Below, one piece after another: positions 20,696 to 32,356 of a DNA stretch of 64,000 bases (its first letter is position 1; each line of letters opens with the position of its first letter). The stretch is taken from contig JAIOQA010000555.1 of assembly GCA_021413675.1 (NCBI GenBank), positions 1 through 64,000 on the forward strand, read 5' to 3'. The notes beneath the pieces are model-generated. The model saw only the letters and a program-made list of their open reading frames with translations, was not told where the DNA came from and did not search any database. The position numbers and the translations under genes are program-made. Source of the DNA: Deltaproteobacteria bacterium. GTDB taxonomy: Bacteria; Myxococcota_A; Polyangia; Haliangiales; Haliangiaceae.

Positions 20696-22009
20696 GTGAG
20701 GGGCAACGAGGTCGCGAACGCGTTCCGTCAACAGGCCGACGAGCTGGGCGGCTTGATCGGTGAACACAAGCAGCTCGCCAACGATCTCGGCGCGCGCATC
20801 ACCCAGCTCGAGGAGCAGCTGGCGCAGGCGCGGCGCGAGCTGGCGGCGATCTACCTGCCCTCGCTCGAGGACGCGGCGATCGACAAGGCCCAGCGCCTGA
20901 CCGGGTTCCAGGGCTTCACGCGCCGCGATCCGCGGGTCGCGATGGCGCAGGAGCGCAAGGTCCTGACCTCGCGGGTGCCGCAGCTCGAGAGCGATCCGCG
21001 CTACGCCCGCCGCGCGCTCCTCGTCGGCCCCGACGGCACGCTGACCCAGGAGCGCGACCAGGCCGCCGAGTCGCTCGCCCCGCTCCAGGCCGAGTGCGAG
21101 AAGTTCGAGAGCCAGCTCGGGTTCCAGGAGCTCGTCGACATCGGCTACGACACGCCGAAGTTCACCGAGCACTGGTGGCAGGGCGCGTACTGGAAGCACT
21201 GGGCCGCCGGCGACCGCATCTGCAAGGCGCTCGGCATGGCCGACTTCGGCGACGACGTGCTACCCGCGTACCAGAAGTGGGCCGAGCCGCGGAACACCCT
21301 CGCCGCCGACGTCGCGCGCCTCGACGCCGAGATCGCCGCGGTGCACGCGCTGGTCCAGGAGCGCGATCAGCTCGCCGATCGCCTGAGCAAGCTCGACTCG
21401 ATCTATCTCGCCCAGGCCCAGCAGTTCCTCGGCGAGCACCTCGAGCACGCGGACGTCGCGCTGCTCGAGCAGTGGGTCGCCGGCGATGCCGAGCTCGAGC
21501 GCGCGGTCCGGGTCTGCGTGCGCAAGCTCGCCGGCCTCAACGCCAAGCGCCAGTTCATCACGGAGATCCGCGACGACGGCATCCGGCCGCTGGTCGGCGA
21601 GCTCGACACCCGCCGGCAGAAGTACCAGCAGAAGCGCGCCAAGTTCTCGCGCCCCAAGAACGCCTACGGCACGTTCGCCGCGACGACGATCGACCAGAAG
21701 TTCCCGGACCGCGCCGCCGCGCTGCGCGCCCAGCAGGACAAGGTCCGCCGCCGCGTCGACGCGCTGATGGCCGCCGACAACTACGCCGACTTCGATCTCC
21801 GCAACGACTCGTCGCTGTGGTGGATGCACTTCCTCGGCGCGCCGCCGCCGCGGCTCGCGCCCAACCTCTACGGCTACTACCAGGCGCGGCCCACGATCGT
21901 GCCGCTCCTGGATCCCGACTACGTCGACATGACCGACGAGCCCGACACCGCGCACGCCGCCACCGCGTTCATGTCGCGCGATCAGGAACAGGGCGGCTAC
22001 CTGTCGTGA
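20696..22009 (+). CDS. Coiled-coil protein of unknown function, first gene of the GT/radical SAM operon
   Basis: A 437-residue soluble protein without signal peptide. Residues about 8-60 and 200-300 are heptad-like (HKQLANDLGARITQLEEQL; ARLDAEIAAVHALVQERDQL), bracketing charged globular segments rich in Trp/Tyr (TEHWWQGAYWKHWAAGD; WWMHFLGAPPPRLAPNLYGY). I do not recognise a family. GTG 20696 is chosen as the first start after an in-frame stretch that belongs to the divergent promoter region; it follows a -10-like element. Its stop overlaps the glycosyltransferase start as GTGA, so the two are translationally coupled. It may be a scaffold or substrate for the downstream enzymes. Confidence 0.8.
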   Translation: MRGNEVANAFRQQADELGGLIGEHKQLANDLGARITQLEEQLAQARRELAAIYLPSLEDAAIDKAQRLTGFQGFTRRDPRVAMAQERKVLTSRVPQLESDPRYARRALLVGPDGTLTQERDQAAESLAPLQAECEKFESQLGFQELVDIGYDTPKFTEHWWQGAYWKHWAAGDRICKALGMADFGDDVLPAYQKWAEPRNTLAADVARLDAEIAAVHALVQERDQLADRLSKLDSIYLAQAQQFLGEHLEHADVALLEQWVAGDAELERAVRVCVRKLAGLNAKRQFITEIRDDGIRPLVGELDTRRQKYQQKRAKFSRPKNAYGTFAATTIDQKFPDRAAALRAQQDKVRRRVDALMAADNYADFDLRNDSSLWWMHFLGAPPPRLAPNLYGYYQARPTIVPLLDPDYVDMTDEPDTAHAATAFMSRDQEQGGYLS

Positions 22010-23625
22010 AGCGGCTGCGGGTCGTCTCGTACGCGATCAACGGGCGCGGCGTGGGCCACCTCGTGCGCCAGCTCGCGATCCTGCGCTGGGTCCGGCGCTA
22101 CGCCGCGCTGCTCGGCGTGCAGGCCGAGTGCTGGGTGCTGACCACGTCGGAGGCCGACACGCTGGCGCGGCGCGAGGGCTTCGCCGCGTTCAAGTTGCCG
22201 TCGAAGGCGATGATGCGCGACGCGCAGATCGATCCGACCCGCTGGCTGGCGGTCGCGCGCGGCTGGGTGCTCAACGCGGTCGCCGGCATCGCGCCCGACG
22301 TGATCCTCGTCGACACGTTCCCGGGCGGCAGCTTCGGCGAGCTGGTGTCGGTGCTCGAGCTGGTGCCGCAGCGGGTGCTGGTCGCGCGCGCGGTCAAGGA
22401 CGAGATCGCCGGCGACGACGCGTACCGCGGGCTGGTGCCGATGTACCAGACGCAGATCGTCCCCGACGATCGCGGGGTCGGGCCGATCCTCCTGCGCGAG
22501 CGCGAAGAGCTGCTCGACCGCGCCGCCGCGCGCACCGCGCTCGGCGTGCCCGAAGGGGCGCGTGCGGTCTACGTGACCCTCGGCGGCGGCGGCGACGAGG
22601 CCGCGCCGCGCACGCTCGCGCCCCTGTGCGACGCGCTGGTCGCGCGCGGCTGGCACGTCGTCGTCGGCGCGGGGCCCCTCTATCTCGGGCCCGAGCGACG
22701 CGGCGCGAACATCACGTGGATGGATCGCTACGTGCCGATGGAGCTGTTCCAGGGCTTCGACGCCGCGGTCTCCGCCGGCGGCTACAACAGCGTCAACGAG
22801 CTGATGTTCGCCGGCGTGCCCACGGTGTTCCTGCCGCAGCCGCGCCTCGCCGACGATCAGGAGGGCCGCGCGGCGATGGCCGCCGCCGCGGGCGCGGGCC
22901 GGCTCGCGCCGACGCTCGAGGCGATCCCCGATCTGCTCGAGGCACCCGGCGATGCCGCGTGTGCGCGCGCGCTGGTCCCGCACAACGGCGCCCGCGCCGC
23001 CGCCGCGGCGGTGCTCGCGACGGTGCTGCCCGCCGCCGATGTGGCGATGGCGAAGAGCGTGCTGACGCCCTCGCTCTGGGCCGCCGCGCACCGCGCCGCC
23101 GGCACGGATGGTGTCGCCGCGGATCGCGCGCTCGACCTGGTGCGCGCGGTGGTCGGCGAGTCGCCGAGCGCGCTCGAGGCCAGGGACGCGATGCTGGCCG
23201 AGCTGGTCGCCGATGGCGCGCTGGTCGCGAGCCCACCGCGCCGGCAGTCGCGCGCCGCCGCGCGGGTCGAGCGCCTGCTCGCGGTGGTCACCGAGGCGCG
23301 CGTGCCGGCGGATCTGGCGGCCACGCTGCTGCGCACGCTGCGCCGCAAGTTCCCGGCCGCCTCGCTCGACGCCACCGTCGACGCGATCGAGGTGCTGTTC
23401 CCGGCGTGGGCCCGGTTCGCGGACTGGATGGGCGCGGTCGCGCTCATCAACGCGCTGCCGGTGCAGCGCAGCTACGCGATCGGCGAGTTCGCGGCCGCGA
23501 CCGCGGCGTGGCTCGGCCGCGAGGACGATCTCTTCGATGCGCTGCGCCGGTTCGCGCGCAGCGAGGGCGGCGGCGCGCGCCCGGTCGCCGAGGTCCTGCG
23601 CGCGCTCGGCGAGGGCCCGAGGTGA
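22006..23625 (+). CDS. MurG/GT28-like glycosyltransferase with extra helical C-terminal domain
   Basis: A 539-residue protein. The N-terminal half begins RVVSYAINGRGVGHLVRQLA, the Gly-rich start of a GT-B fold; the C-terminal nucleotide-sugar half has VYVTLGGGGDEA and FQGFDAAVSAGGYNSVNELMFAGVP, the typical GT28/UGT donor-binding region. Residues from about 345 onwards are an additional Ala-rich helical domain not found in MurG. The substrate is unknown. It overlaps both neighbours by GTGA, so it belongs to one translationally coupled operon with three radical SAM enzymes. The start is GTG 22006; the longer upstream frame is a shadow of the coiled-coil gene. Confidence 0.88.
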   Translation: MKRLRVVSYAINGRGVGHLVRQLAILRWVRRYAALLGVQAECWVLTTSEADTLARREGFAAFKLPSKAMMRDAQIDPTRWLAVARGWVLNAVAGIAPDVILVDTFPGGSFGELVSVLELVPQRVLVARAVKDEIAGDDAYRGLVPMYQTQIVPDDRGVGPILLREREELLDRAAARTALGVPEGARAVYVTLGGGGDEAAPRTLAPLCDALVARGWHVVVGAGPLYLGPERRGANITWMDRYVPMELFQGFDAAVSAGGYNSVNELMFAGVPTVFLPQPRLADDQEGRAAMAAAAGAGRLAPTLEAIPDLLEAPGDAACARALVPHNGARAAAAAVLATVLPAADVAMAKSVLTPSLWAAAHRAAGTDGVAADRALDLVRAVVGESPSALEARDAMLAELVADGALVASPPRRQSRAAARVERLLAVVTEARVPADLAATLLRTLRRKFPAASLDATVDAIEVLFPAWARFADWMGAVALINALPVQRSYAIGEFAAATAAWLGREDDLFDALRRFARSEGGGARPVAEVLRALGEGPR

Positions 23626-24800
23626 GCGGCAAGCAGTCGGCGCGCACCGCGCGCATCCTCGACGGCATCGCCACCGGCGTGCCGACCGGCGGCCCATCCA
23701 CGGTCCACGTCGACGTCACCAACGCGTGCAACGCCGCGTGCATCACCTGCTGGGATCACTCGCCGCTGTTGACCGAGGCGCGGCCGCCGTCGTGGAAGAA
23801 ACGCCGGCTCGAGCTCGCGCGCTTCACCGAGCTCGTCGACGATCTCGCGGCGCTCGGCTCGGTCGGATCGATCGTGCTGTCGGGCATGGGCGATCCGCTG
23901 GTGCACCCCGACATCTACGAGATGATCGCGCTGGTCAAGCGCCAGGGCTGGCACCTGACCCTCATGACCAACCTGATCGCCGCCGACATCGATCGACTCG
24001 CGCCGCTCGGCGTCGACGCGTTCCTGATCGGCGTGCACGGCGCGACGCCCGCGACCTACGCCGCGTTTCACCCGGGCTGGGACGAGCGCGAGTTCTTCCG
24101 GCTGTGCAGCCACCTGCGCCGGCTGCACGCGACCGGCGCGCAGGTGCGGCACGTGCAGGTGATCAACCGCGACACCGCGCCCGAGGTGCCGGCGATGGTG
24201 CGGTTCGGCGCGCTCTTCAAGGCGGCGCGCGTGAACTTCAAGCTCGCGTCGCTCACCGGCGGCACCGAGGCGTGCCGCATCACCGACGACCAGCGCGCGT
24301 GGCTGCGCACCGAGGGGGTCGCGCAGGCGCGCGCCCTCGCGACCGAGCTCGGGGTCGCGACCAACCTCGATCTCTTCGAGGCCCAGCTCGCCGCGGCGAT
24401 CGTGCCCGACGGTGATGGCACCGGCGACGATCGCGACGAGACCGATCTCGACGGCGATCCCAGCGCGACCGTGCCGATCGCCGAGGTCGGCTGCTTCATG
24501 GGCCACGTCTACACGCGCATCACCGCGACCCTCGATGTCCTCTACTGCTGCAACACCGCGGTGCGGGTCGGCTCGCTCGCCGACGCGCGCTTCCGCGACC
24601 TGTGGCACGGCCCGGTCTGGCAGGGTCTGCGCGATCGCCTGCGCGGCGGCGACTACTTCCCGGGCTGCGAGCGCTGCGGCAAGTTCGAGCAGAACCTCGC
24701 GTGGAGCGAGCGGGTGCGCGCGCGCCTCGGCGAGGAGGTCTGGCGCGCGGCCACCGGCGCCGGCGCGCGGCCGGTGAAGCGCCTGCGGGTGGTGTCATGA
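23622..24800 (+). CDS. Radical SAM enzyme with SPASM-like cysteine tail
   Basis: A 392-residue radical SAM protein. The cluster motif is CNAACITCW (CxxxCxxC) near residue 35, followed by the GxGDPL-type motif LSGMGDPLVHPDIYE. The C-terminal segment has VGCFMGHVYTRITATLDVLYCC and YFPGCERCGKFEQN, a SPASM/twitch-like set of cysteines that would bind an auxiliary 4Fe-4S cluster. SPASM enzymes modify peptides (RiPPs, sactipeptides) or act as anaerobic dehydrogenases. GTG 23622 overlaps the upstream stop. The last eight codons nearly repeat the first codons of the upstream glycosyltransferase. Substrate unknown. Confidence 0.93.
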   Translation: MSGKQSARTARILDGIATGVPTGGPSTVHVDVTNACNAACITCWDHSPLLTEARPPSWKKRRLELARFTELVDDLAALGSVGSIVLSGMGDPLVHPDIYEMIALVKRQGWHLTLMTNLIAADIDRLAPLGVDAFLIGVHGATPATYAAFHPGWDEREFFRLCSHLRRLHATGAQVRHVQVINRDTAPEVPAMVRFGALFKAARVNFKLASLTGGTEACRITDDQRAWLRTEGVAQARALATELGVATNLDLFEAQLAAAIVPDGDGTGDDRDETDLDGDPSATVPIAEVGCFMGHVYTRITATLDVLYCCNTAVRVGSLADARFRDLWHGPVWQGLRDRLRGGDYFPGCERCGKFEQNLAWSERVRARLGEEVWRAATGAGARPVKRLRVVS

Positions 24801-25678
24801 GCCCCGAGGCCGCGCGCATCCCGACGATCGAGTGGCAGGTCGCCGGCGCGTGCAACTACGACTGCTCGTACTGCATCCAGTCGGCGCGCTACCGCAAGGG
24901 CCGCCCGAAACGCGATCAGCTGGCGCAGGCGATCCGCGCGTTCGCGTCCTTGCCCGGCACGTGGGAGCTGAAGTGCTCCGGCGGCGAGGCCTTCGCGCAC
25001 CCGCTGTTCCTCGAGCTGATCGTGCCCGAGCTGGTGATGCGCACCCGGCACACGCTGTCGGTGCTCACCAACTTCTCGGCATCGCGCGCCGAGCTCATGC
25101 GCTTCGCGCACATGACCCGCGGCCGGCTCGCGGTGTTCTCGGCGTCGCTCCACCTCGAGTTCGCCGACATCGACGAGTTCGCGGCCAAGGCCGAGTGGTT
25201 CGCGCTGCAGCTCGAGCCGGCCACGCGCTTCGTCGTCAACCAGGTGGTCATCCCCGATCGCCTGCCCGAGGTCGCGCGCGGCAAGGCCGCGATCGAGGCC
25301 CGCGGCCTGCGCTGGTTCCCGCAGCTCTACAAGGTCGACGGCGGCGTCCACGACTACGCCGAGCCCGAGGCGCTGATCCCGCTCACCGGTCGCCGCCCCG
25401 GCCCGCGCCAGGCCAACCTCGCGCCGTCGTATCGCGGCCGCACCTGCTGGGCCGGCGTCGACTACGCGGTCGTCGACAAGGACGGCGACGCGTGGTCGTG
25501 CCGGACCGCCAAGCGCCACGGCGCGGGGTTCCTCGGCAACGTGTTCACGGGCGAGCTGACCCGCGCGACCGCGCCGCAGGCGTGCGCCTGGGATATCTGT
25601 CCGTGCACCGTGCCCGCCAATCGCGGCATGATCGAGGGCGTGACGCCCGACGGCCCGATGGAGAGTGAGGCCGAGTGA
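24797..25678 (+). CDS. Radical SAM enzyme, paralogue A
   Basis: A 293-residue radical SAM protein with the cluster motif CNYDCSYC near residue 19 and WELKCSGGEAFAHP, the GGE motif that contacts SAM. Near the C-terminus it has CWAGVDYAVVDKDGDAWSC and CAWDICPCTVPANRGMIEG, a cysteine-rich tail shared with the next gene. It starts ATG 24797 overlapping the previous stop and ends overlapping the next start. No leader-peptide recognition (RRE) domain is obvious. Its substrate may be the coiled-coil protein, the anchored small protein or an unlinked peptide. Confidence 0.92.
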   Translation: MSPEAARIPTIEWQVAGACNYDCSYCIQSARYRKGRPKRDQLAQAIRAFASLPGTWELKCSGGEAFAHPLFLELIVPELVMRTRHTLSVLTNFSASRAELMRFAHMTRGRLAVFSASLHLEFADIDEFAAKAEWFALQLEPATRFVVNQVVIPDRLPEVARGKAAIEARGLRWFPQLYKVDGGVHDYAEPEALIPLTGRRPGPRQANLAPSYRGRTCWAGVDYAVVDKDGDAWSCRTAKRHGAGFLGNVFTGELTRATAPQACAWDICPCTVPANRGMIEGVTPDGPMESEAE

Positions 25679-26514
25679 CGCGCGCGCCGCACTACCCGCT
25701 CGAGGGCGTCGCGTCGTGGAACATGAACACGACGTGCAACTACCGCTGCTCGTACTGCACCCAGCGGTTCGTCGACGATCGCGGACAGTGGGCGCGCGAT
25801 CTGCCGCGCTTCATCGCCGGCTTCCTCGCGCTGCCCGGCGACTGGGAGATCAAGCTGTCGGGCGGCGAGCCCTTCCGTCACCCCGACCTCCTCGGCTGCG
25901 TGCGCGCGCTCGCGGACGGCGGTCGCCGGGTCAGCGTGGTGACCAACCTGTCGGCCCCGCTCGACGAGCTGATCGAGTTCGCGGCGATCACGGCCGCGCG
26001 CCCGGGGTTGATCTCCGCGTCGCTGCACCTCGAGTACACGACGCCCGAGGCCATGATCGAGAAGCTCACCGCGCTCGCGCCGCACCACCGCGGCAAGACC
26101 GTGGTCACCTGCGTCGCGACCCGCGCCAGCCTGCCGCGGCTGCCGGCGATCGCCGCCGAGTTCGCCGCCGCGGGCCTCCGCTTCCGGGTCCAGCCCGAGA
26201 AGCAGGATCGCGAGGTCATCGACTACGCCGACGACGAACGCGATGTGCTGATCCAGCTCGGCGGCCACAACGGGACCGGCGCGATCGCGCCGTCGTTCGA
26301 GGGCCGGCCGTGCTGGGCCGGCGCGCGCTACCTGATCGTCGATCACCAGGGCGAGGCCTATCGCTGCTACCCGGCGCGCCGGCAGCGCGCCGAGCGCCTG
26401 GGCAACCTGCTCGACGGCTCGCTGCGCCTGGCGAGCGAGGCCACGCCGTGTCGCTATCAATACTGCAACTGCACCGTGCCGCAGCAACGCGGCATGGTCA
26501 TGGGAGGTGCCTGA
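25675..26514 (+). CDS. Radical SAM enzyme, paralogue B
   Basis: A 279-residue radical SAM protein clearly homologous to the preceding one: CNYRCSYC near residue 22, IKLSGGEPFRHPDLLG, CWAGARYLIVDHQGEAYRC and CRYQYCNCTVPQQRGMV in matching order. The pair is a tandem duplication. Each ends with the unusual C-x-C-T-V-P-x-x-R-G-M tail. The GTG start overlaps the previous stop and the TGA overlaps the next ATG by one base. Confidence 0.92.
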   Translation: MTRAPHYPLEGVASWNMNTTCNYRCSYCTQRFVDDRGQWARDLPRFIAGFLALPGDWEIKLSGGEPFRHPDLLGCVRALADGGRRVSVVTNLSAPLDELIEFAAITAARPGLISASLHLEYTTPEAMIEKLTALAPHHRGKTVVTCVATRASLPRLPAIAAEFAAAGLRFRVQPEKQDREVIDYADDERDVLIQLGGHNGTGAIAPSFEGRPCWAGARYLIVDHQGEAYRCYPARRQRAERLGNLLDGSLRLASEATPCRYQYCNCTVPQQRGMVMGGA

Positions 26515-27065
26515 TGCTGGCTGGTTCGATGAAGCTGCGGACGTTCCTGCTGATCGCGACGGCGCTGATGATCACGTTCGGCGTGCTCGCCATCAAGGCG
26601 TGCAAGAGCGGGGCGAAGACCGACGAGAACGGCTACGTCGCCAGCGCGGCGCCGGTCGCGTCCGGGTCGGCGCCGGCGCCGACGCCACCACCGACGCCCC
26701 AGCCGGCCGTGGGCAGCGCGGGGAGCGGCGGCAGCGTGATGGGCAGCGGCGCGACGCCGACGGGCGACATCGATCTGCCCGAGCGCCCGTACGATCGCGT
26801 CGTCATCTCGTACCGCGGCCGGTCGATCGACAGCGATCGCATCAAGGACGCGACCAAGGGCGAGGCCTGGAAGGTGAGCGTCTACCAAGACGCGGGCCAG
26901 AGCACGGTCAACCGCATCAAGGTCGACGCCAACCGCAACAACAAGTGGGACGACAAGATCACCTTCGACGGCGACAAGGTGAAGCTGCAGCACGCCAGCA
27001 AGGACGACGAGAACTACGACGAGGAGTACCGCTGGGAGGGCACCGGCTGGCGCAAGAAGAAGTAG
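26514..27065 (+). CDS. Membrane-anchored small protein ending the radical SAM operon
   Basis: A 183-residue protein. Residues 6-28 form a signal anchor (KLRTFLLIATALMITFGVLA) followed by a cysteine, giving a possible lipobox (AIKAC). A disordered Ala/Pro/Gly/Ser linker leads to a C-terminal domain (about 90-183) beginning RPYDRVVISYRGRSIDSDR, with repeated Asp/Lys-rich strands such as NRNNKWDDKITFDGDKVKL. This domain looks like Myxococcota lipoproteins of unknown function. GGGAGG is well placed before the ATG, which overlaps the radical SAM stop as TGATG. It may be a substrate or membrane receptor of the system. Confidence 0.85.
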   Translation: MLAGSMKLRTFLLIATALMITFGVLAIKACKSGAKTDENGYVASAAPVASGSAPAPTPPPTPQPAVGSAGSGGSVMGSGATPTGDIDLPERPYDRVVISYRGRSIDSDRIKDATKGEAWKVSVYQDAGQSTVNRIKVDANRNNKWDDKITFDGDKVKLQHASKDDENYDEEYRWEGTGWRKKK

Positions 27066-27086
27066 CGCCGGAAGCCAGCGCTGCGA

Positions 27087-29213
27087 TCACGTGGTCCCGT
27101 CGGCGAAGATCACGATCCCGTGGTCGCCGACGAGCGCGAAGCCGAGGCGGGCGTACAGCGCGCGCGCCGCGGCGTTGTCGGCGTCGACCAGCAGGACCGC
27201 GCGGGTCGCGCCCCATGACCGCGCCGCGGCCAGGGCGCCGGCGATGACCACGCCCGCGTGACCGCGACCGCGCGAGGCGATCGGCGTGAACACGTCGGCC
27301 ACCAGCGCGGTGTCGTCGATCACCCAGGCGATCGCCACGGTGGCGACCAGCGCGCCCTCGACCTCGGCGACGAACGTCCGGCCCTGGGCGAGCTGCAGCT
27401 CGACGCTCGCGCGCGCTGACTCGCCCCGCCAGCTGACCAGGGTCTCGTGATCGTCGGGCCCCGCGCGCCGCACCTGCGCGCGGCTCGTTGCGGGCTGGCG
27501 CAGCGCCGCGAGCTCGAGCGCGTACGCCAGCTCGTGGCGAAGGACCGCGACCGGGCGATCGGCCAGGCCCAGCGCCGCGCGCGCGACCTCGACCTGGCTC
27601 CGCGGCCCCGCGAGCCCCGCGATCTCGCGACCCGAGCGCGCGACCGCGTGGCGCGCCAGTGCTCCGGGATCGATCGGCGCCTGGAGAAACAGGTGACCGT
27701 TGCGCGCGTGCGAGACCACGCCGCAGATCGCGTCACCCGCGGTGCTGGCCGCCCAGGTGCCGCTGTTGCCCATCCCGGTGAAGGTGAGGCCAGCGGCGTG
27801 CAGGTTGTGGCGCAAGATCGTCGAGGTCGCCGCGTGCGCCGCGAGGAAGGCATCGACCCGCGCGGCGTCGCTGTCGTCGAGGAGCAGCGCGCCGTCCGTG
27901 ATCAGCCCCGCGTAGCGGGCGTGCGCGGCGGCGAGCACCCGCGCGTGCTCGGCGCTGAACGGCGCGGTCGGCGTGGCCGGGCCGGCGCGATCGACGAGCC
28001 AGTCGCGCAGCAGTACCTCGGCGCGCGCCTCGCCGGCGGGCGACAGCGTCAGCGGCCGATCCCAGGCGTCGGCAACCGACGCCAGCTCGAGGCGCCGGAG
28101 CTCGGCGTCGTCGAGCGCGTACCAGCGCGCCCGGGCGCGCGCGGCCTCGAGGTCGCCGCGGCCGATCGTCACCTCGACGGCGCGATCGCGATCGCTCGAG
28201 AGCCACACCAGCTTGTCCTCGCGCAGCGGCGCGGCGAGCGGCAGCGAGAACGCGAGCGCGGCGCGCGCGCCATCGGGCGGCCCCGGCGGCACGAACCCGC
28301 CGAACACCCAGCGCTCGCTCGGCGTGCGCCGGCCGGAGAACATCGCGACCGCATCGCCGGCGGCGTACGCGGCGCCCGCGGTGCAGCGCAGCGTGTCGTC
28401 GACCAGCGCCGTGGTCTCGGCGCCGATCGCCTCGTCGTGGTCGAGCAGATCCCAGAGCGGCACCAGCACGAGCTCGTCGCCCACGCCGGTCTGCCGCGAC
28501 GACAGGATCGCGCCGGCCCACAACCAGCGCCGGAGCGTGAACGCCTCGAGGGGCAGCGGCCGCTGCGCGGGCGCCGTGTCCCGCAGGCGCCGGTAGACGA
28601 GGCAGTAGAGCTGCAACACGCCGGCGAGGAAGCTGCGGCCCAGGCTCGCGGCCACCAGGTGCGCGCCCGGCGAGCGTGGCCAGCTGAGCGCGGTACCCGG
28701 CACCTCCGGCGGCAACGCGTCGACGTACGGCGCCCACGGATCGCCGGCCGCGCCGTATCGCGCGCACAGGAGCCACAGCATCAGCGTGCCCGGCCCGAAC
28801 AGTGGCTCGCCCAGCCACGCCGCGATCGCGGGGTACCGCGCGAACACGTCGCGGGTCCGCATCATGAGCGCGACGGGGACCTCGACCAGCGGCGCGCCGG
28901 CCGCGATCGGCGCGGTCGCGCTCACGCGCGCGCCGCGCGGACCGACGCATACCTGCAAGCCCGGCGCGAGCCGCGCGCCACCCGCGGTGGCCCAGGCGAC
29001 CAGCGCGTCGAGCGCGTCCTGGGTCACCGGTGGCGACGGATCCGCGGGCTCGTGAGCCAGCACGACCGCCGCGACCTCGTGCAGGTCCGGCAGCTCGAAG
29101 GCGCCGGCGTCCCAGGCCACCGCGCACCGCAGGCTGGCGACGCGGGCGAGCAGGTGCGCCAGGTCCTCGACCACCGCGTCGCGGTCGAGCGCGGGTGTCG
29201 CCTCGTCGTCCAT
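27087..29213 (-). CDS. SET-domain methyltransferase fused to a double GNAT acetyltransferase
   Basis: A 708-residue fusion. The N-terminal half resembles SETD3/Rubisco LSMT-type SET proteins: WAPYVDALPPEVPGTALSWP, LVPLWDLLDHDE (the equivalent of the conserved NH-containing segment) and GRRTPSERWVFGGFVPP (the GP/Y/GFV pseudoknot region). Residues about 420-560 form a DUF4081-like inactive GNAT half (FTGMGNSGTW and VVSHARNGHLFLQAP), and about 580-708 a classical GNAT with SRGRGHAGVVIAGALAAARSWG, the acetyl-CoA loop, and NAAARALYARLGFALVGD. Predicted activities: lysine methylation plus acetylation of one target. GAGGAGCC precedes ATG 29213. Separated by 21 bases from the convergent radical SAM operon. 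Confidence 0.87.
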   Translation of the reverse strand: MDDEATPALDRDAVVEDLAHLLARVASLRCAVAWDAGAFELPDLHEVAAVVLAHEPADPSPPVTQDALDALVAWATAGGARLAPGLQVCVGPRGARVSATAPIAAGAPLVEVPVALMMRTRDVFARYPAIAAWLGEPLFGPGTLMLWLLCARYGAAGDPWAPYVDALPPEVPGTALSWPRSPGAHLVAASLGRSFLAGVLQLYCLVYRRLRDTAPAQRPLPLEAFTLRRWLWAGAILSSRQTGVGDELVLVPLWDLLDHDEAIGAETTALVDDTLRCTAGAAYAAGDAVAMFSGRRTPSERWVFGGFVPPGPPDGARAALAFSLPLAAPLREDKLVWLSSDRDRAVEVTIGRGDLEAARARARWYALDDAELRRLELASVADAWDRPLTLSPAGEARAEVLLRDWLVDRAGPATPTAPFSAEHARVLAAAHARYAGLITDGALLLDDSDAARVDAFLAAHAATSTILRHNLHAAGLTFTGMGNSGTWAASTAGDAICGVVSHARNGHLFLQAPIDPGALARHAVARSGREIAGLAGPRSQVEVARAALGLADRPVAVLRHELAYALELAALRQPATSRAQVRRAGPDDHETLVSWRGESARASVELQLAQGRTFVAEVEGALVATVAIAWVIDDTALVADVFTPIASRGRGHAGVVIAGALAAARSWGATRAVLLVDADNAAARALYARLGFALVGDHGIVIFADGTT

Positions 29214-29305
29214 GTCGGCTCCTCGGACGCGGCGCCGCCGCGACGCCGCAGTCTACGCCAGGCGCACCACCCGATCGGCCGCCCCTGTGGCAGGCTCTGG
29301 CCGCG

Positions 29306-32353
<3,048 letters not shown>

Positions 32354-32356
32354 GCG

